Of a stretch of 64,000 nucleotides of DNA, positions 26,993 to 35,309 are shown piece after piece (position 1 is the first letter of the stretch; the number at the start of each line of letters is the position of its first letter). The position numbers were made by a program, and so were the translations under genes. Origin of the DNA: an uncultured Hyphomicrobiales bacterium (GTDB taxonomy: Bacteria; Pseudomonadota; Alphaproteobacteria; Rhizobiales; Beijerinckiaceae); contig CAIUWR010000071.1 of NCBI GenBank assembly GCA_903902915.1, positions 1 through 64,000 of the forward strand, written 5' to 3'. The notes beneath the pieces were generated by a model. That model was not told where the DNA came from and searched no databases. It saw only the letters and a list, made by a program, of their open reading frames with translations.

Positions 26993-28008
26993 GCGGCGTG
27001 CGCATCGCTGGCCTCGCCTGGCTCCTCGCCGGTGCGACGCCGGTCTTTGCGCAGGCGCCGCTGCCACCGACCCTGACGCCCTCCAAGACGCCCCTGACCA
27101 CGGCCATCGCGCCCATTCCCGGCGCGAAGACGGGCGGAATCATTGACCCGGCGCGCAATTTTCTTGCGCCCGGCGTCATGCCCGACGCTGCTTTCGCCGC
27201 CTTCCAGCGGGGCTATTACGTGACGGCCCTGCGCGAAGCCATGAAGCGGATCGACGCCGAGCCCAATGATGCGCCAGCCATGACTCTGGTGGGCGAACTC
27301 TACCGCGAGGGCCTGGGCGTGCGCCGCGATCCGGAAGAAGCGGTGCGCTGGTACAGGCTCGCCGCCGACCGGGGCGATCCGCAGGGCGCCTTCGCGCTGG
27401 CCATTTCCTATTTGCGTGGTTGGGGGGTCAAGGAGGACGTGAAGGCGGCGCTGCCTTTGCTTGAGCTTGCCGCCGCCGCGGGCCATCCCGGCGCCACCTA
27501 CAATCTGGGCATGCTCGCCATTCAGAGCGAGCCGTCGGACCCTGCGAAAGCCGCCGCCCTGTTCCGCCGCGCCGCCGATCTGGGAAATAACGAAGCCGCC
27601 TACGCGCTGGGCCTGCAATATCTGCAAGGGCGCGGGGTGACGCGCGATGGTCCTCGGGCGGCGCAATGGCTCAAGCGCGCTGCGGACGATAATCTGGCCG
27701 CCGCGCAGATTGATTACGCCATCATGCTGTTCAACGGCGACGGCGTTCCAGCCGACGAAGCGGCCGCCGCCCGCTATTTCCGCAAGGCCGCCGCCACTAA
27801 CAATCCCGTGGCCGCCAACAGGCTGGCGCGGCTGCTGGCCACGGGCAGGGGCGTCCCCAAAAACATGATCGAGGCCATGACCTGGCACATCCTGGCCCGC
27901 GCGGCGGGGGTGCAGGACGAATGGCTCGACGGCCAGCTCAACAGTCTCTCCCCCCGCGACCGCGCCACCGTCGAAGAGGCGGTTCGGCGTCATATTGGCG
28001 GCGCCTGA
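26989..28008 (+). CDS. Sel1-repeat (SLR) protein, exported
   Basis: This 339-residue protein starts at a GTG overlapping the stop of the previous gene (GTGA), giving a signal peptide (IAGLAWLLAGATPVFAQAPL). From about residue 95 it has six or so Sel1-like repeats, helical units of about 36 residues, for example GLGVRRDPEEAVRWYRLAA, GVTRDGPRAAQWLKRAAD and GVPADEAAAARYFRKAA. SLR proteins act as periplasmic or membrane adaptors. No catalytic domain is present. Translational coupling to the ThiE-like gene is evident, but a functional link is unknown. Confidence 0.85.
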   Translation: MSGVRIAGLAWLLAGATPVFAQAPLPPTLTPSKTPLTTAIAPIPGAKTGGIIDPARNFLAPGVMPDAAFAAFQRGYYVTALREAMKRIDAEPNDAPAMTLVGELYREGLGVRRDPEEAVRWYRLAADRGDPQGAFALAISYLRGWGVKEDVKAALPLLELAAAAGHPGATYNLGMLAIQSEPSDPAKAAALFRRAADLGNNEAAYALGLQYLQGRGVTRDGPRAAQWLKRAADDNLAAAQIDYAIMLFNGDGVPADEAAAARYFRKAAATNNPVAANRLARLLATGRGVPKNMIEAMTWHILARAAGVQDEWLDGQLNSLSPRDRATVEEAVRRHIGGA

Positions 28009-28111
28009 GCGTCTCCGCCCGTGACTTTGCCGCTCGCCCTGGGTTAGAAGCCGTCATGGGCGTTTTTCGCCACCCCCTTTCATCGCCCGCGCGCGAGACC
28101 AGAGACCCGCC

Positions 28112-28903
28112 ATGATCACCTCCGCCCTCATGAATGTGATGACCAGCGCCGCCATCAAGACCGGCCGCGCCCTCAAGCGCGACTTTGGCGAGGTCGAGAA
28201 TCTCGTGGTTTCCGTCAAGGGCCCGGGCGATTTCGTCAGCGCCGCCGACCGCAAAGCCGAGAAGACCCTCTATGAGGAACTGTCCAAGGCGCGTCCCGGC
28301 TACGGGTTCCTCATGGAGGAGAGCGGCGTGGTCGAGGGCACAGATCCCTCCCATCGCTGGATCATCGACCCGCTCGACGGCACCACAAACTTCTTGCACG
28401 GCCTGCCGATCTTCTCGATTTCGGTGGCGCTGGAGCGCGAGGGCCAGCTGATCGCGGGCGTGGTCTACAATCCTGCGACCGACGACATGTATATCGCGGA
28501 GAAGGGTCAGGGCGCCTGGCACAACAACCACCGCCTGCGGGTCTCGCCCCGCCGCAACCTGTCGGACTCCCTGATCGCCTGCGGCGTTCCCCATCTGGGC
28601 AAGGCCAAGGATCATCCCCGCTTCAAGGCGGAGCTCGCCGCCGTCATGGCGCGCGCCTCCAATGTGCGCCGCCTTGGCGCGGCCTCCATCGACCTGGCGC
28701 TCACGGCGGCGGGCCGCTTCGACGCCTATTGGGAGCGCGGCCTGCAGCCCTGGGACATCGCGGCGGGCATTGTTTTGCTGCGCGAGGCGGGCGGTTTCGT
28801 CTCCGATCTCGATGGCGGGCAGGACATGCTGGAGAAGGGCACGATCTGCGCTGGCACGGAGCTGATTCAGCGCGAGTTGCTGGCGCTGGTGCGTTCCATC
28901 TGA
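28112..28903 (+). CDS. Inositol monophosphatase family protein (SuhB-like)
   Basis: This 263-residue Mg-dependent phosphatase carries the full family signature: the EES metal ligand in FLMEESG, DPLDGTTNFLHGLPIFSIS and the C-terminal WDIAAGIVLLREAGG. Substrates in the family include inositol-1-phosphate, fructose-1,6-bisphosphate and, for E. coli SuhB, a role in rRNA antitermination complexes. Location after the glycolytic cluster does not settle the substrate. The start ATG is preceded by GAGACC; family length is normal. Confidence 0.9.
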   Translation: MITSALMNVMTSAAIKTGRALKRDFGEVENLVVSVKGPGDFVSAADRKAEKTLYEELSKARPGYGFLMEESGVVEGTDPSHRWIIDPLDGTTNFLHGLPIFSISVALEREGQLIAGVVYNPATDDMYIAEKGQGAWHNNHRLRVSPRRNLSDSLIACGVPHLGKAKDHPRFKAELAAVMARASNVRRLGAASIDLALTAAGRFDAYWERGLQPWDIAAGIVLLREAGGFVSDLDGGQDMLEKGTICAGTELIQRELLALVRSI

Positions 28904-29000
28904 GCGCCGTCGCGCTGGTATCCACAGCTTGCGCTTGATTGTGATGACGCTATGCCGTCTGCTAGTCTGGCCCGGCGCGTTGCTGGCGGCAAGGTGACCC

Positions 29001-29945
29001 ATGGCTGCTGACAAGGATTCCTACAAGCTTTCATCGCCTCACATTTTCCTTGTGAGGATGATCGTCTTTCTGGTGCTGATCGGCTTCGTCGCGCTCATCC
29101 TGCAACGCCAGATCATGGTGGCCTTCATGGCCAATCCGGGCCTCAACGGCCTGATCATCGGCGTGCTTTTCATTGGCGTCGTGCTCGCCCTGCGGCAGGT
29201 GGCGTTGCTGTTCCCCGAAATCCGCTGGGTCAACGCCCTGCATCAGGGGGCTGGCGCAAAGACGCGCCAGCCGGTTTTGCTGGCGCCTGTGTCGCTGATT
29301 CTGGGCCAGGGGCTGGCGCGGCGCGCCATTTCGGCGCTGACCCTGCGGGCGGTGCTGGACTCCATCGGCACGCGGCTCGACGAATCACGCGAGACCGCCC
29401 GCTATCTCACCGGTCTGCTGGTGTTTCTGGGGCTGCTGGGCACCTTCTGGGGCCTGCTCGAAACGGTTGGCTCCATTGGCAATGTCATCAAGAGCATGCA
29501 GACGGGGGCGGACGCCGCCGTCATGTTCGACGATCTGAAGAATGGCCTCGCCGCGCCCATCGCGGGCATGGCGGTCTCTTTCACCTCCTCGCTTTTCGGC
29601 CTTGCGGGCTCGCTGGTGCTGGGCTTTCTCGACCTGCAGGCCGGGCAGGCGCAGAATCGGTTCTTCACCGAGCTCGAGGACAGCCTTTCGCTCAATGTGA
29701 TCGACGCGCCGCTCGACACGCGCGTGGCCGCTGACGCGCGCGATCTGGCGGCCGCCTCGGAGCCCGCCAACGCCCGCGCCGCCACCGCCGCCATCGCCAA
29801 TCTGGCGGAAGGGGTGCAGGGCCTGGTGCATCACATGCGCCAGGAGCAGCAGCAGATTCGCGACTGGGTGGAGGCGCAGGCCGCGACTCAGCGCGACCTT
29901 AAAGCCGCAATCGACAAGCTCGCCGCCAAAGTGGAGAAGCGCTGA
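29001..29945 (+). CDS. MotA/TolQ/ExbB-family proton-channel protein
   Basis: This 314-residue membrane protein has helices near 15-38, 43-68, 133-153 and 185-210. The MotA/TolQ/ExbB signature region LTGLLVFLGLLGTFWGLLET and GLAAPIAGMAVSFTSSLFGL is clear. A helical cytoplasmic C-terminus follows (LVHHMRQEQQQIRDWVEAQA). Its stop overlaps the start of an OmpA-domain partner by one base. Such pairs form proton-driven motors acting on peptidoglycan. No flagellar genes are nearby, so this looks like a stand-alone envelope motor rather than a flagellar stator. Confidence 0.82.
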   Translation: MAADKDSYKLSSPHIFLVRMIVFLVLIGFVALILQRQIMVAFMANPGLNGLIIGVLFIGVVLALRQVALLFPEIRWVNALHQGAGAKTRQPVLLAPVSLILGQGLARRAISALTLRAVLDSIGTRLDESRETARYLTGLLVFLGLLGTFWGLLETVGSIGNVIKSMQTGADAAVMFDDLKNGLAAPIAGMAVSFTSSLFGLAGSLVLGFLDLQAGQAQNRFFTELEDSLSLNVIDAPLDTRVAADARDLAAASEPANARAATAAIANLAEGVQGLVHHMRQEQQQIRDWVEAQAATQRDLKAAIDKLAAKVEKR

Positions 29946-30970
29946 TGGCGCTGGGGCGGGCAAGGCGGACCACGCGCGGCTTCGATTATTGGCCGGGCTT
30001 CGTCGACGCCCTCTCGACCATGCTGCTGACCATGATCTTCCTGCTCTCGGTCTTCATGCTGGCCCAGTTCTTCCTGTCGCGCGACATCAGCGGCAAGGAC
30101 ACGGCGCTGGCGCGGCTCACGCGCCAGATCGACGAGCTGACCTCCCTGCTGGCGCTGGAGCGCGCGGGCAAGGCCGAGGCGCAATCCAGCGTCGACACGC
30201 TCACCATCGCGCTGGACGCCGCCACCCGCGAAAAAATGCGTCTGGAAGGGCTGCTTGCGGGCAATGCGGCGGCTGCGGGCGCCGCTGGCGGACAGAACCT
30301 CGAGATGGCCCGCGCGCTCGAAGCCGAGAAACAAGCGTCAGCGCGCGCGGCCGCCCAACTCGATGTGCTCAACCAGCAAATCGCCGCGCTGCGCCGTCAG
30401 CTCGGCGCGCTGGAGGATGCGCTCTCCGTCTCCGAACAGCGTGACCGCGAGTCCCAGGCCCGGATTTCCGATCTCAGCTCGCGGCTCAATCTGGCGCTTG
30501 CGCAGAAGGTGCAGGAATTGTCGCGCTATCGCTCGGATTTTTTCGGGCGGCTGCGCGAAATTCTCGGCTCAAGGCCCGGCGTTCGCATTGTGGGCGACCG
30601 CTTCGTCTTTGAAAGTGAGGTTCTGTTCGATACGGGCCGTGCGGATGTGAGCGCGGCCGGGCGCGCGCAGATGGATCAGGTGGCGGTGGCGCTCCAGGAT
30701 CTGGAACGCGAGATTCCGCCGGAGATTCCGTGGGTGATGCGCGTCGATGGGCACACGGACAAGCGGCCCGTCGCCGGGCAATTCCATTCGAATTGGGAAT
30801 TGTCGGCGGCGCGCGCTATCGCGGTGGTGCAATACCTCGTGTCGCTGGGCGTCTCGCCCCAACATCTGGTGGCGGCCGGGTTTGGCGAATTTCAGCCCCT
30901 CGACGCCAGCGACGGCGAGGAGGCCCTGCGCCGCAATCGCCGGATCGAGCTGAAGCTCACCGACCGATGA
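29945..30970 (+). CDS. MotB-like OmpA-domain peptidoglycan-binding protein
   Basis: This 341-residue protein has one N-terminal helix at about 20-42 (MLLTMIFLLSVFMLAQFFL), preceded by FVDALS, in the position of the MotB proton-site aspartate. A long coiled coil spans about 50-190, and a C-terminal OmpA domain begins near 210 with VDGHTDKRPV and FGEFQPLDASDGEEALRRNR. It is translationally coupled to the MotA-like gene before it (one-base overlap) and to a GNAT gene after it (ATGA). The very long coiled coil differs from flagellar MotB. Role inferred: anchoring a proton-driven complex to the wall. Confidence 0.85.
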   Translation: MALGRARRTTRGFDYWPGFVDALSTMLLTMIFLLSVFMLAQFFLSRDISGKDTALARLTRQIDELTSLLALERAGKAEAQSSVDTLTIALDAATREKMRLEGLLAGNAAAAGAAGGQNLEMARALEAEKQASARAAAQLDVLNQQIAALRRQLGALEDALSVSEQRDRESQARISDLSSRLNLALAQKVQELSRYRSDFFGRLREILGSRPGVRIVGDRFVFESEVLFDTGRADVSAAGRAQMDQVAVALQDLEREIPPEIPWVMRVDGHTDKRPVAGQFHSNWELSAARAIAVVQYLVSLGVSPQHLVAAGFGEFQPLDASDGEEALRRNRRIELKLTDR

Positions 30971-31440
30971 CCCATGCGCCCGTCGAGATCGCGCCGTTGT
31001 CTGCGGCGCTCATGCCGGAGCTTGCCGACCTGTGGGTCGCCGCCTGGACGCAGGCCATGCCGCAGATCGACTTCGAGGCCCGCAGGCCTTGGCTCGCCGC
31101 GCATCTGGAGGGGCTGCACCAGCAAGGCTGGGTGACACGCTGCGCGCTGGCGGCGACCGGCGCGCTTGTGGGCTTCGTGACCCTGCAACCGCGCAGCGGA
31201 GAGCTCGCCCAGATCGCGGTGGCGCCCTGCGCGGCGCGGCGCGGGCTTGGGCGCCTCTTGCTGCAAGAGGCGCGCGCGCTGGCGCCGGGGCTGATCACCT
31301 TGAGCGTCAACCAGGACAACGGCCACGCCCTGCGTTTTTATGAGCGCGAGGGCTTCGTGAAGACCGGCGAGGGCGTCAACGCCCTGTCGGGACTGCCGAC
31401 GTTGCGGATGGAGTGGCGGGACGCGCTTGCGAGGCGCTGA
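30967..31440 (+). CDS. GNAT family N-acetyltransferase
   Basis: This is a 157-residue acetyltransferase with the GNAT core: strand GFVTLQPRSGELAQIAVAP, then the acetyl-CoA loop RRGLGRLLLQEARAL (RxxGxG/A-type), and the C-terminal LSVNQDNGHALRFYEREGF. The start ATG overlaps the stop of the OmpA-domain gene (ATGA), so it is the third gene of that operon. The substrate is unknown; a link to the motor pair could be protein acetylation, but that is speculation. Confidence 0.88.
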   Translation: MTHAPVEIAPLSAALMPELADLWVAAWTQAMPQIDFEARRPWLAAHLEGLHQQGWVTRCALAATGALVGFVTLQPRSGELAQIAVAPCAARRGLGRLLLQEARALAPGLITLSVNQDNGHALRFYEREGFVKTGEGVNALSGLPTLRMEWRDALARR

Positions 31441-31545
31441 GGGGTCAGTGGCGTGGCGTGGCGCGGCCGCTCCGTCTTCGTCTAAGAGCGAACTTCGCGC
31501 CGCGCGGGCTTTCGTTATGATGCGCGAAAATCCGGGAGCCCAGCC

Positions 31546-33171
31546 ATGCCCAACGCCTATGATACAGACCTTGACCGCAACGCGGCCAATTTCCAGCCGC
31601 TGACGCCATTGGGCTTCCTCGAGCGCTCGGCTGCGATCTTTCCCGAGCGGCTCGCTGTGGTCCATGGCGCGGTGCGCCGCAATTATCGGGATCTCTACGC
31701 CCGCGCCCGCCGCCTCGCCAGCGCGCTGGCCGCCCATGGGGTGGGCAAGAACGACACGGTCACGGTGATGCTCGCCAATACGCCGGCCATGCTGGAATGC
31801 CACTTCGGCGTCCCCATGGCGGGGGCGGTGCTCAATACGCTCAACACCCGCCTCGATGCGGCGATCATCGCCTTCACGCTTGATCATGCCGAAACCAGGG
31901 TGCTGATCACCGACCGGGAGTTTTCCGGCGTGATGAAACAGGCGCTGGCGCTCGCCAAAACGAAGCCCCTCGTCATCGACTATGACGATCCCGAATATGC
32001 AGGCCCCGGCGAGCGGCTGGGCGCCATCGAATATGAGGAGCTGTTGGCGGGCGGCGACCCGGAATTTAGCTGGATCATGCCCCGCGACGAATGGGACGCC
32101 ATTGCGCTGAATTATACCTCCGGCACGACAGGCGATCCCAAGGGCGTCGTCTATCATCATCGCGGCGCCTATCTGCTGGCCATGGCCAATCTGCTCACCG
32201 GGAATCTCGGCCGCGCGCCGGTCTATCTGTGGACGCTGCCCATGTTCCACTGCAACGGCTGGTGCTTCCCCTGGTCCATCGTGCTGGCGGGCGGCGTGCA
32301 GGTCTGCTTGCGGCAGGTGCGCGCGGGGCTGATGTTCGACCTCATCGCCAGCGAAAAGGTCACGCATCTGTGCGGTGCGCCGGTGGTCATGTCGACCCTG
32401 CTGAACGCGCCCGCGCAGGAGAAGAAGCCCTTGCCGCATGAGGTCGAGTTCTTCACCGCCGCCGCGCCCCCGCCGGAGGCGGTGCTGGCCGCCATGCGCG
32501 AGGCTGGCTTCAATGTGACCCATCTCTATGGGCTCACCGAAGTCTACGGCCCCGCCGTGGTGAACGAATGGAACAGCGATTGGGACGCGCTGCCCGCCAA
32601 TGAGCAGGCCATGAAAAAGGCCCGTCAGGGCGTGCGCTATCCGGTGCTGGAAGCGCTTGACGTGCTCGATCCCGACACGATGGAAAGCGTGCCCGCCGAT
32701 GGGGAGACGCTGGGCGAGGTGATGTTCCGCGGCAATGTGGTGATGAAGGGCTATTTGAAGAATCCCGCCAGCACGCAGGCCGCCTTTGCAGGCGGCTGGT
32801 TTCACTCCGGCGATCTCGGCGTGAAATATCCCGACGGCTATGTGCAGTTGAAGGACCGCTCGAAGGACATCATCATTTCCGGCGGCGAGAACATTTCCTC
32901 CATCGAGGTGGAGGACGCGCTCTACAAACATCCAGCCGTGCAAGTCGCCGCCGTTGTGGCGCGGCCCGATGACAAATGGGGCGAGACGCCCTGCGCCTTC
33001 ATCGAATTGCGGCCGGGCGCCAGCGCATCGGCGGAGGAGCTGATCGACTGGTGCCGCCAGCATATGGCGCGTTTCAAGGTTCCGCGGCACATCGTCTTCG
33101 CCGAAGTGCCGAAGACCTCGACCGGCAAGATCCAGAAGTTCCGCCTGCGGGAAATGGCCAAGGCGCTTTGA
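31546..33171 (+). CDS. Acyl-CoA synthetase (AMP-forming, medium-chain/MMPA-CoA ligase-like)
   Basis: This 541-residue adenylate-forming ligase has YTSGTTGDPKGVVYHHRG, the LPMFHCNGWCFPW motif, HLYGLTEVYGPAVVNEWN and ISGGENISSIEVED; catalytic K528 lies in TSTGKIQKF. The FHCNGWCFPW and TEVYGP motifs are typical of the branch that includes DmdB (methylmercaptopropionate-CoA ligase) and medium-chain acyl-CoA synthetases. No dmd or beta-oxidation genes are adjacent, so the physiological acid is unknown. It appears monocistronic. Confidence 0.88.
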   Translation: MPNAYDTDLDRNAANFQPLTPLGFLERSAAIFPERLAVVHGAVRRNYRDLYARARRLASALAAHGVGKNDTVTVMLANTPAMLECHFGVPMAGAVLNTLNTRLDAAIIAFTLDHAETRVLITDREFSGVMKQALALAKTKPLVIDYDDPEYAGPGERLGAIEYEELLAGGDPEFSWIMPRDEWDAIALNYTSGTTGDPKGVVYHHRGAYLLAMANLLTGNLGRAPVYLWTLPMFHCNGWCFPWSIVLAGGVQVCLRQVRAGLMFDLIASEKVTHLCGAPVVMSTLLNAPAQEKKPLPHEVEFFTAAAPPPEAVLAAMREAGFNVTHLYGLTEVYGPAVVNEWNSDWDALPANEQAMKKARQGVRYPVLEALDVLDPDTMESVPADGETLGEVMFRGNVVMKGYLKNPASTQAAFAGGWFHSGDLGVKYPDGYVQLKDRSKDIIISGGENISSIEVEDALYKHPAVQVAAVVARPDDKWGETPCAFIELRPGASASAEELIDWCRQHMARFKVPRHIVFAEVPKTSTGKIQKFRLREMAKAL

Positions 33172-33197
33172 GCGAACCAAAGAAACGATGAGCGCAG

Positions 33198-33233
33198 ACG
33201 CGGCCCCCGGCGAAAGGATCGAGGGTCGCGTTT
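33198..33233. terminator. Hairpin downstream of the acyl-CoA synthetase
   Basis: ACGCGGCCC and GGGTCGCGT pair with one G-U over a 16-base loop and are followed by TTG. It lies between convergent genes and probably ends one or both transcripts. The T-run is weak. Confidence 0.5.
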
Positions 33234-33260
33234 GCTTCGCCTTGGTTCAATGGACGCGAT

Positions 33261-33449
33261 TCAATGAATCGACGGCGCTTTTCCGTTGGCTTGCAATTTT
33301 TCTATTTCATCCTTGAGGTGGAGTTTTTTTCGTTTCAACTCGAGGAGCTTCAGATCGCTCGTCGCGGGATGGTGCAGTTCCGTCTCTATTTGCTTTTCGA
33401 GCACCTGGTGGCGACGCACGAGTTCCGCGAGATGGCTGTTCAACGACAT
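33261..33449 (-). CDS. YdcH family (DUF465) small protein
   Basis: This 62-residue helical protein begins MSLNSHLAELVRRHQVLEKQ and ends KKLHLKDEIEKLQANGKAPS, the standard DUF465/YdcH layout of two antiparallel helices. The function is unknown. A second member, read from the other strand, lies about 190 bp away, so the two genes share one upstream region. This copy is the more canonical. Confidence 0.85.
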   Translation of the reverse strand: MSLNSHLAELVRRHQVLEKQIETELHHPATSDLKLLELKRKKLHLKDEIEKLQANGKAPSIH

Positions 33450-33637
33450 CCGTCAACTCCATGTTGTGGCTGACGGAGGAAGTGTGACACAAAAATGAAC
33501 GGCCGCAAGGGAAATTGGAACTGACATGGATCACGGCTCGTTGAAGCGCGCTGGACCTTGTAATGCCCGCTTGCGGCGCAGGCGACGCGGGATCATACTC
33601 CCGACCACTTTGAACCCCCGGTCCAAATTCGGTTCCA

Positions 33638-33856
33638 ATGATGCCCGATCTGCCCACCACTGAACGAAGCGCGTTGGAAGAAGAATATGTGCGGCTGCGC
33701 GAGGAGCATCGCGATCTCGACGCCGTCATCGACGCCTTGCTGGCGGGCGGATCGGTGGACCAATTGCAATTGCAGCGGCTGAAGAAGCGCAAGCTGTTGC
33801 TGCGCGACCGCATCTCTTTCCTCGAAGACCAACTGACGCCGGACATCATCGCCTGA
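33638..33856 (+). CDS. YdcH family (DUF465) small protein, second copy
   Basis: This 72-residue protein has the same two-helix plan (EEEYVRLREEHRDLDAVIDA, LKKRKLLLRDRISFLEDQL). It starts MM, so either ATG is possible. It is divergent from the first YdcH gene. Downstream come the 21-bp repeats and the AAA ATPase; purE follows in ordinary genomes, so the ATPase looks inserted behind this gene. Function unknown. Confidence 0.82.
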   Translation: MMPDLPTTERSALEEEYVRLREEHRDLDAVIDALLAGGSVDQLQLQRLKKRKLLLRDRISFLEDQLTPDIIA

Positions 33857-33872
33857 GACGATCCGCAGCTCT

Positions 33873-33945
33873 ACTCAACGCTTTTGCATATTCAGTCAAC
33901 GCTTGTGGGAATTTACTCAACGCATTCAGGCACGCTATCCAACGT
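33873..33945. repeat. Four direct repeats phased at 21-22 bp
   Basis: The 9-mers ACTCAACGC (33873), AGTCAACGC (33894), ACTCAACGC (33915) and ATCCAACGT (33937) recur at 21, 21 and 22 bp, two turns of the helix, so all face the same side of DNA. The array ends 28 bp before the AAA ATPase start. It looks like a multimeric operator or iteron set for a cooperatively binding protein. A transposon-end array was considered, but no matching inverted set is seen after the gene. Confidence 0.75.
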
Positions 33946-33972
33946 GAGCAGTGCTTTTAAATTGGAGCGACC

Positions 33973-35211
33973 ATGGCTTCTGTTTCCAGGACACCCGTTT
34001 CCGACGATGAGTGGACCCATCTGGAGTTTGAAATCTCAGCCCTTTTCGATGGCGCGCCCATTGACGAGGAAGATCTATTTGCCGGTCGCTCGACAGAAGT
34101 TCGAAGAATCCTGGAGACCGTGCTCTCCCGTTCCAAACATGTTGTGCTGTTTGGTGAGCGGGGCGTCGGCAAAACCTCACTGTCGAATATTTTCTGGAAG
34201 CGCTTCAACAAGACGCTTCGGAGTTTCGTTGTCGCTCGGGTCCAAGCTGGCCCACAGGACAAATTTTCCTCCTTGTGGACACGGGCGCTTGAGGAACTGA
34301 ACGCGGCCGGGATAGCCGCCGGAAAGGCAGAGTATGTTAATTTCGAATTCGGTTACGAAACGATCACCCCGTCGCAAGTCAGGAGAGAATTGCAGAAATG
34401 CGGAGCGAATGCTCTGCCGATCATTATCATCGACGAGTACAATGAGGTAAAAGATAGCGAAACCAAACGACTGACCGCTAATTTAATTAAGGAATTTTAT
34501 GATTTTTCCATCACAACAACGGTAATAATAGTTGGTGTCGCAGAAAATATTTCCGAACTTATTGAAGATCATGCCTCTATTGGTCGAGCTATTGTTCAGA
34601 TTCCATTGAATAGAATGTCTTCAAGCGAGCTAAAAGAAATAATTCAAAAAAGAATTAGCAGAACCGTAATGGAGTTTACTGCGGACGCAGTTTGGACAAT
34701 CGTGTCTCTTTCACGTGGGTTGCCTTATTTCACGCAAACACTCTCAAAGCATGCAGCATTACATGCAATCACGGATCGGAGAACGAAAATTACAAATGAT
34801 GATGTTGAGGCGTCAATGGCGAAATTCATTGAAGACGCCGAAAAAGGATTCCAAGAATCGTATAGAATCGCGACGCGAAGTAATCAGGAAAACTTCTTTG
34901 AACAGTCGCTTTTGGCCTGCGCGCTTGCGAAAACAGACGATGAGGGGTTTTTTACCGCAAATGACGTCGTCGAACCATATAGCGCCATCTTGAAAGAAAA
35001 AAAGAGAATTGCTCATTTTGACAAACATTTGCGTCGCTTTTCTTCAGATGAAGGCGGAAATATTTTGAAAAAAAGAGGCGGAGATCGTCAGCAAACCTTC
35101 AGGTTTTCTGACCCTATGATGCAGCCTTACGTAATCATCCGCGGAATTCAGAGCAAAATGATCGACGATACGGCAAAAGGCGTCCTTTTGCAGAAAGAGC
35201 AAAAAGAGTAG
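33973..35211 (+). CDS. Orphan AAA/Orc1-like ATP-binding protein
   Basis: This 412-residue P-loop ATPase has Walker A GERGVGKT at 61-68, Walker B IIIDEY at 151-156 with D154 and E155, and a sensor-like VGVAEN near 187-192. A helical lid region follows, then a C-terminal winged-helix-like part (TFRFSDPMMQPYVIIRGI). The plan resembles archaeal-type ATPases and Orc1/Cdc6- or STAND-like NTPases. The second half is visibly AT-richer than every neighbour (runs such as ATAATAGTTGGTGTCGCAG), a sign of transfer. No nuclease, protease or transposase partner is adjacent. A defence, plasmid-maintenance or transposon-derived origin is possible; function unknown. Confidence 0.75.
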   Translation: MASVSRTPVSDDEWTHLEFEISALFDGAPIDEEDLFAGRSTEVRRILETVLSRSKHVVLFGERGVGKTSLSNIFWKRFNKTLRSFVVARVQAGPQDKFSSLWTRALEELNAAGIAAGKAEYVNFEFGYETITPSQVRRELQKCGANALPIIIIDEYNEVKDSETKRLTANLIKEFYDFSITTTVIIVGVAENISELIEDHASIGRAIVQIPLNRMSSSELKEIIQKRISRTVMEFTADAVWTIVSLSRGLPYFTQTLSKHAALHAITDRRTKITNDDVEASMAKFIEDAEKGFQESYRIATRSNQENFFEQSLLACALAKTDDEGFFTANDVVEPYSAILKEKKRIAHFDKHLRRFSSDEGGNILKKRGGDRQQTFRFSDPMMQPYVIIRGIQSKMIDDTAKGVLLQKEQKE

Positions 35212-35309
35212 ACTTTTTAAAGGAGTGGAAGCGTCAGGGCGCTTCAGCTTCATAGACGAGCATCGACCCCTGACTGCGCCTGAGCGCGAAGCTTGCGGCT
35301 GATCGTGGC

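Noticed and set aside
30892-33180. 762-codon frame antisense to the GNAT and acyl-CoA synthetase genes
   Set aside because: It covers two well-supported genes on the other strand and has shadow-like composition.
34000-35211. ATPase as TnsC or TniB
   Set aside because: The protein lacks the characteristic context and the C-terminal winged-helix-like part fits archaeal-type ATPases better. Not excluded without searches.
33873-35245. Tn7/Mu-like transposon with 22-bp end repeats
   Set aside because: The phased repeats suggested transposase-binding ends, but no inverted set of the 9-mer follows the ATPase and no transposase gene is present.
35228-35245. Terminator after the ATPase gene
   Set aside because: GAAGCG/CGCTTC can pair, but the stem is six bases with no T-run, so it was not listed as a feature.
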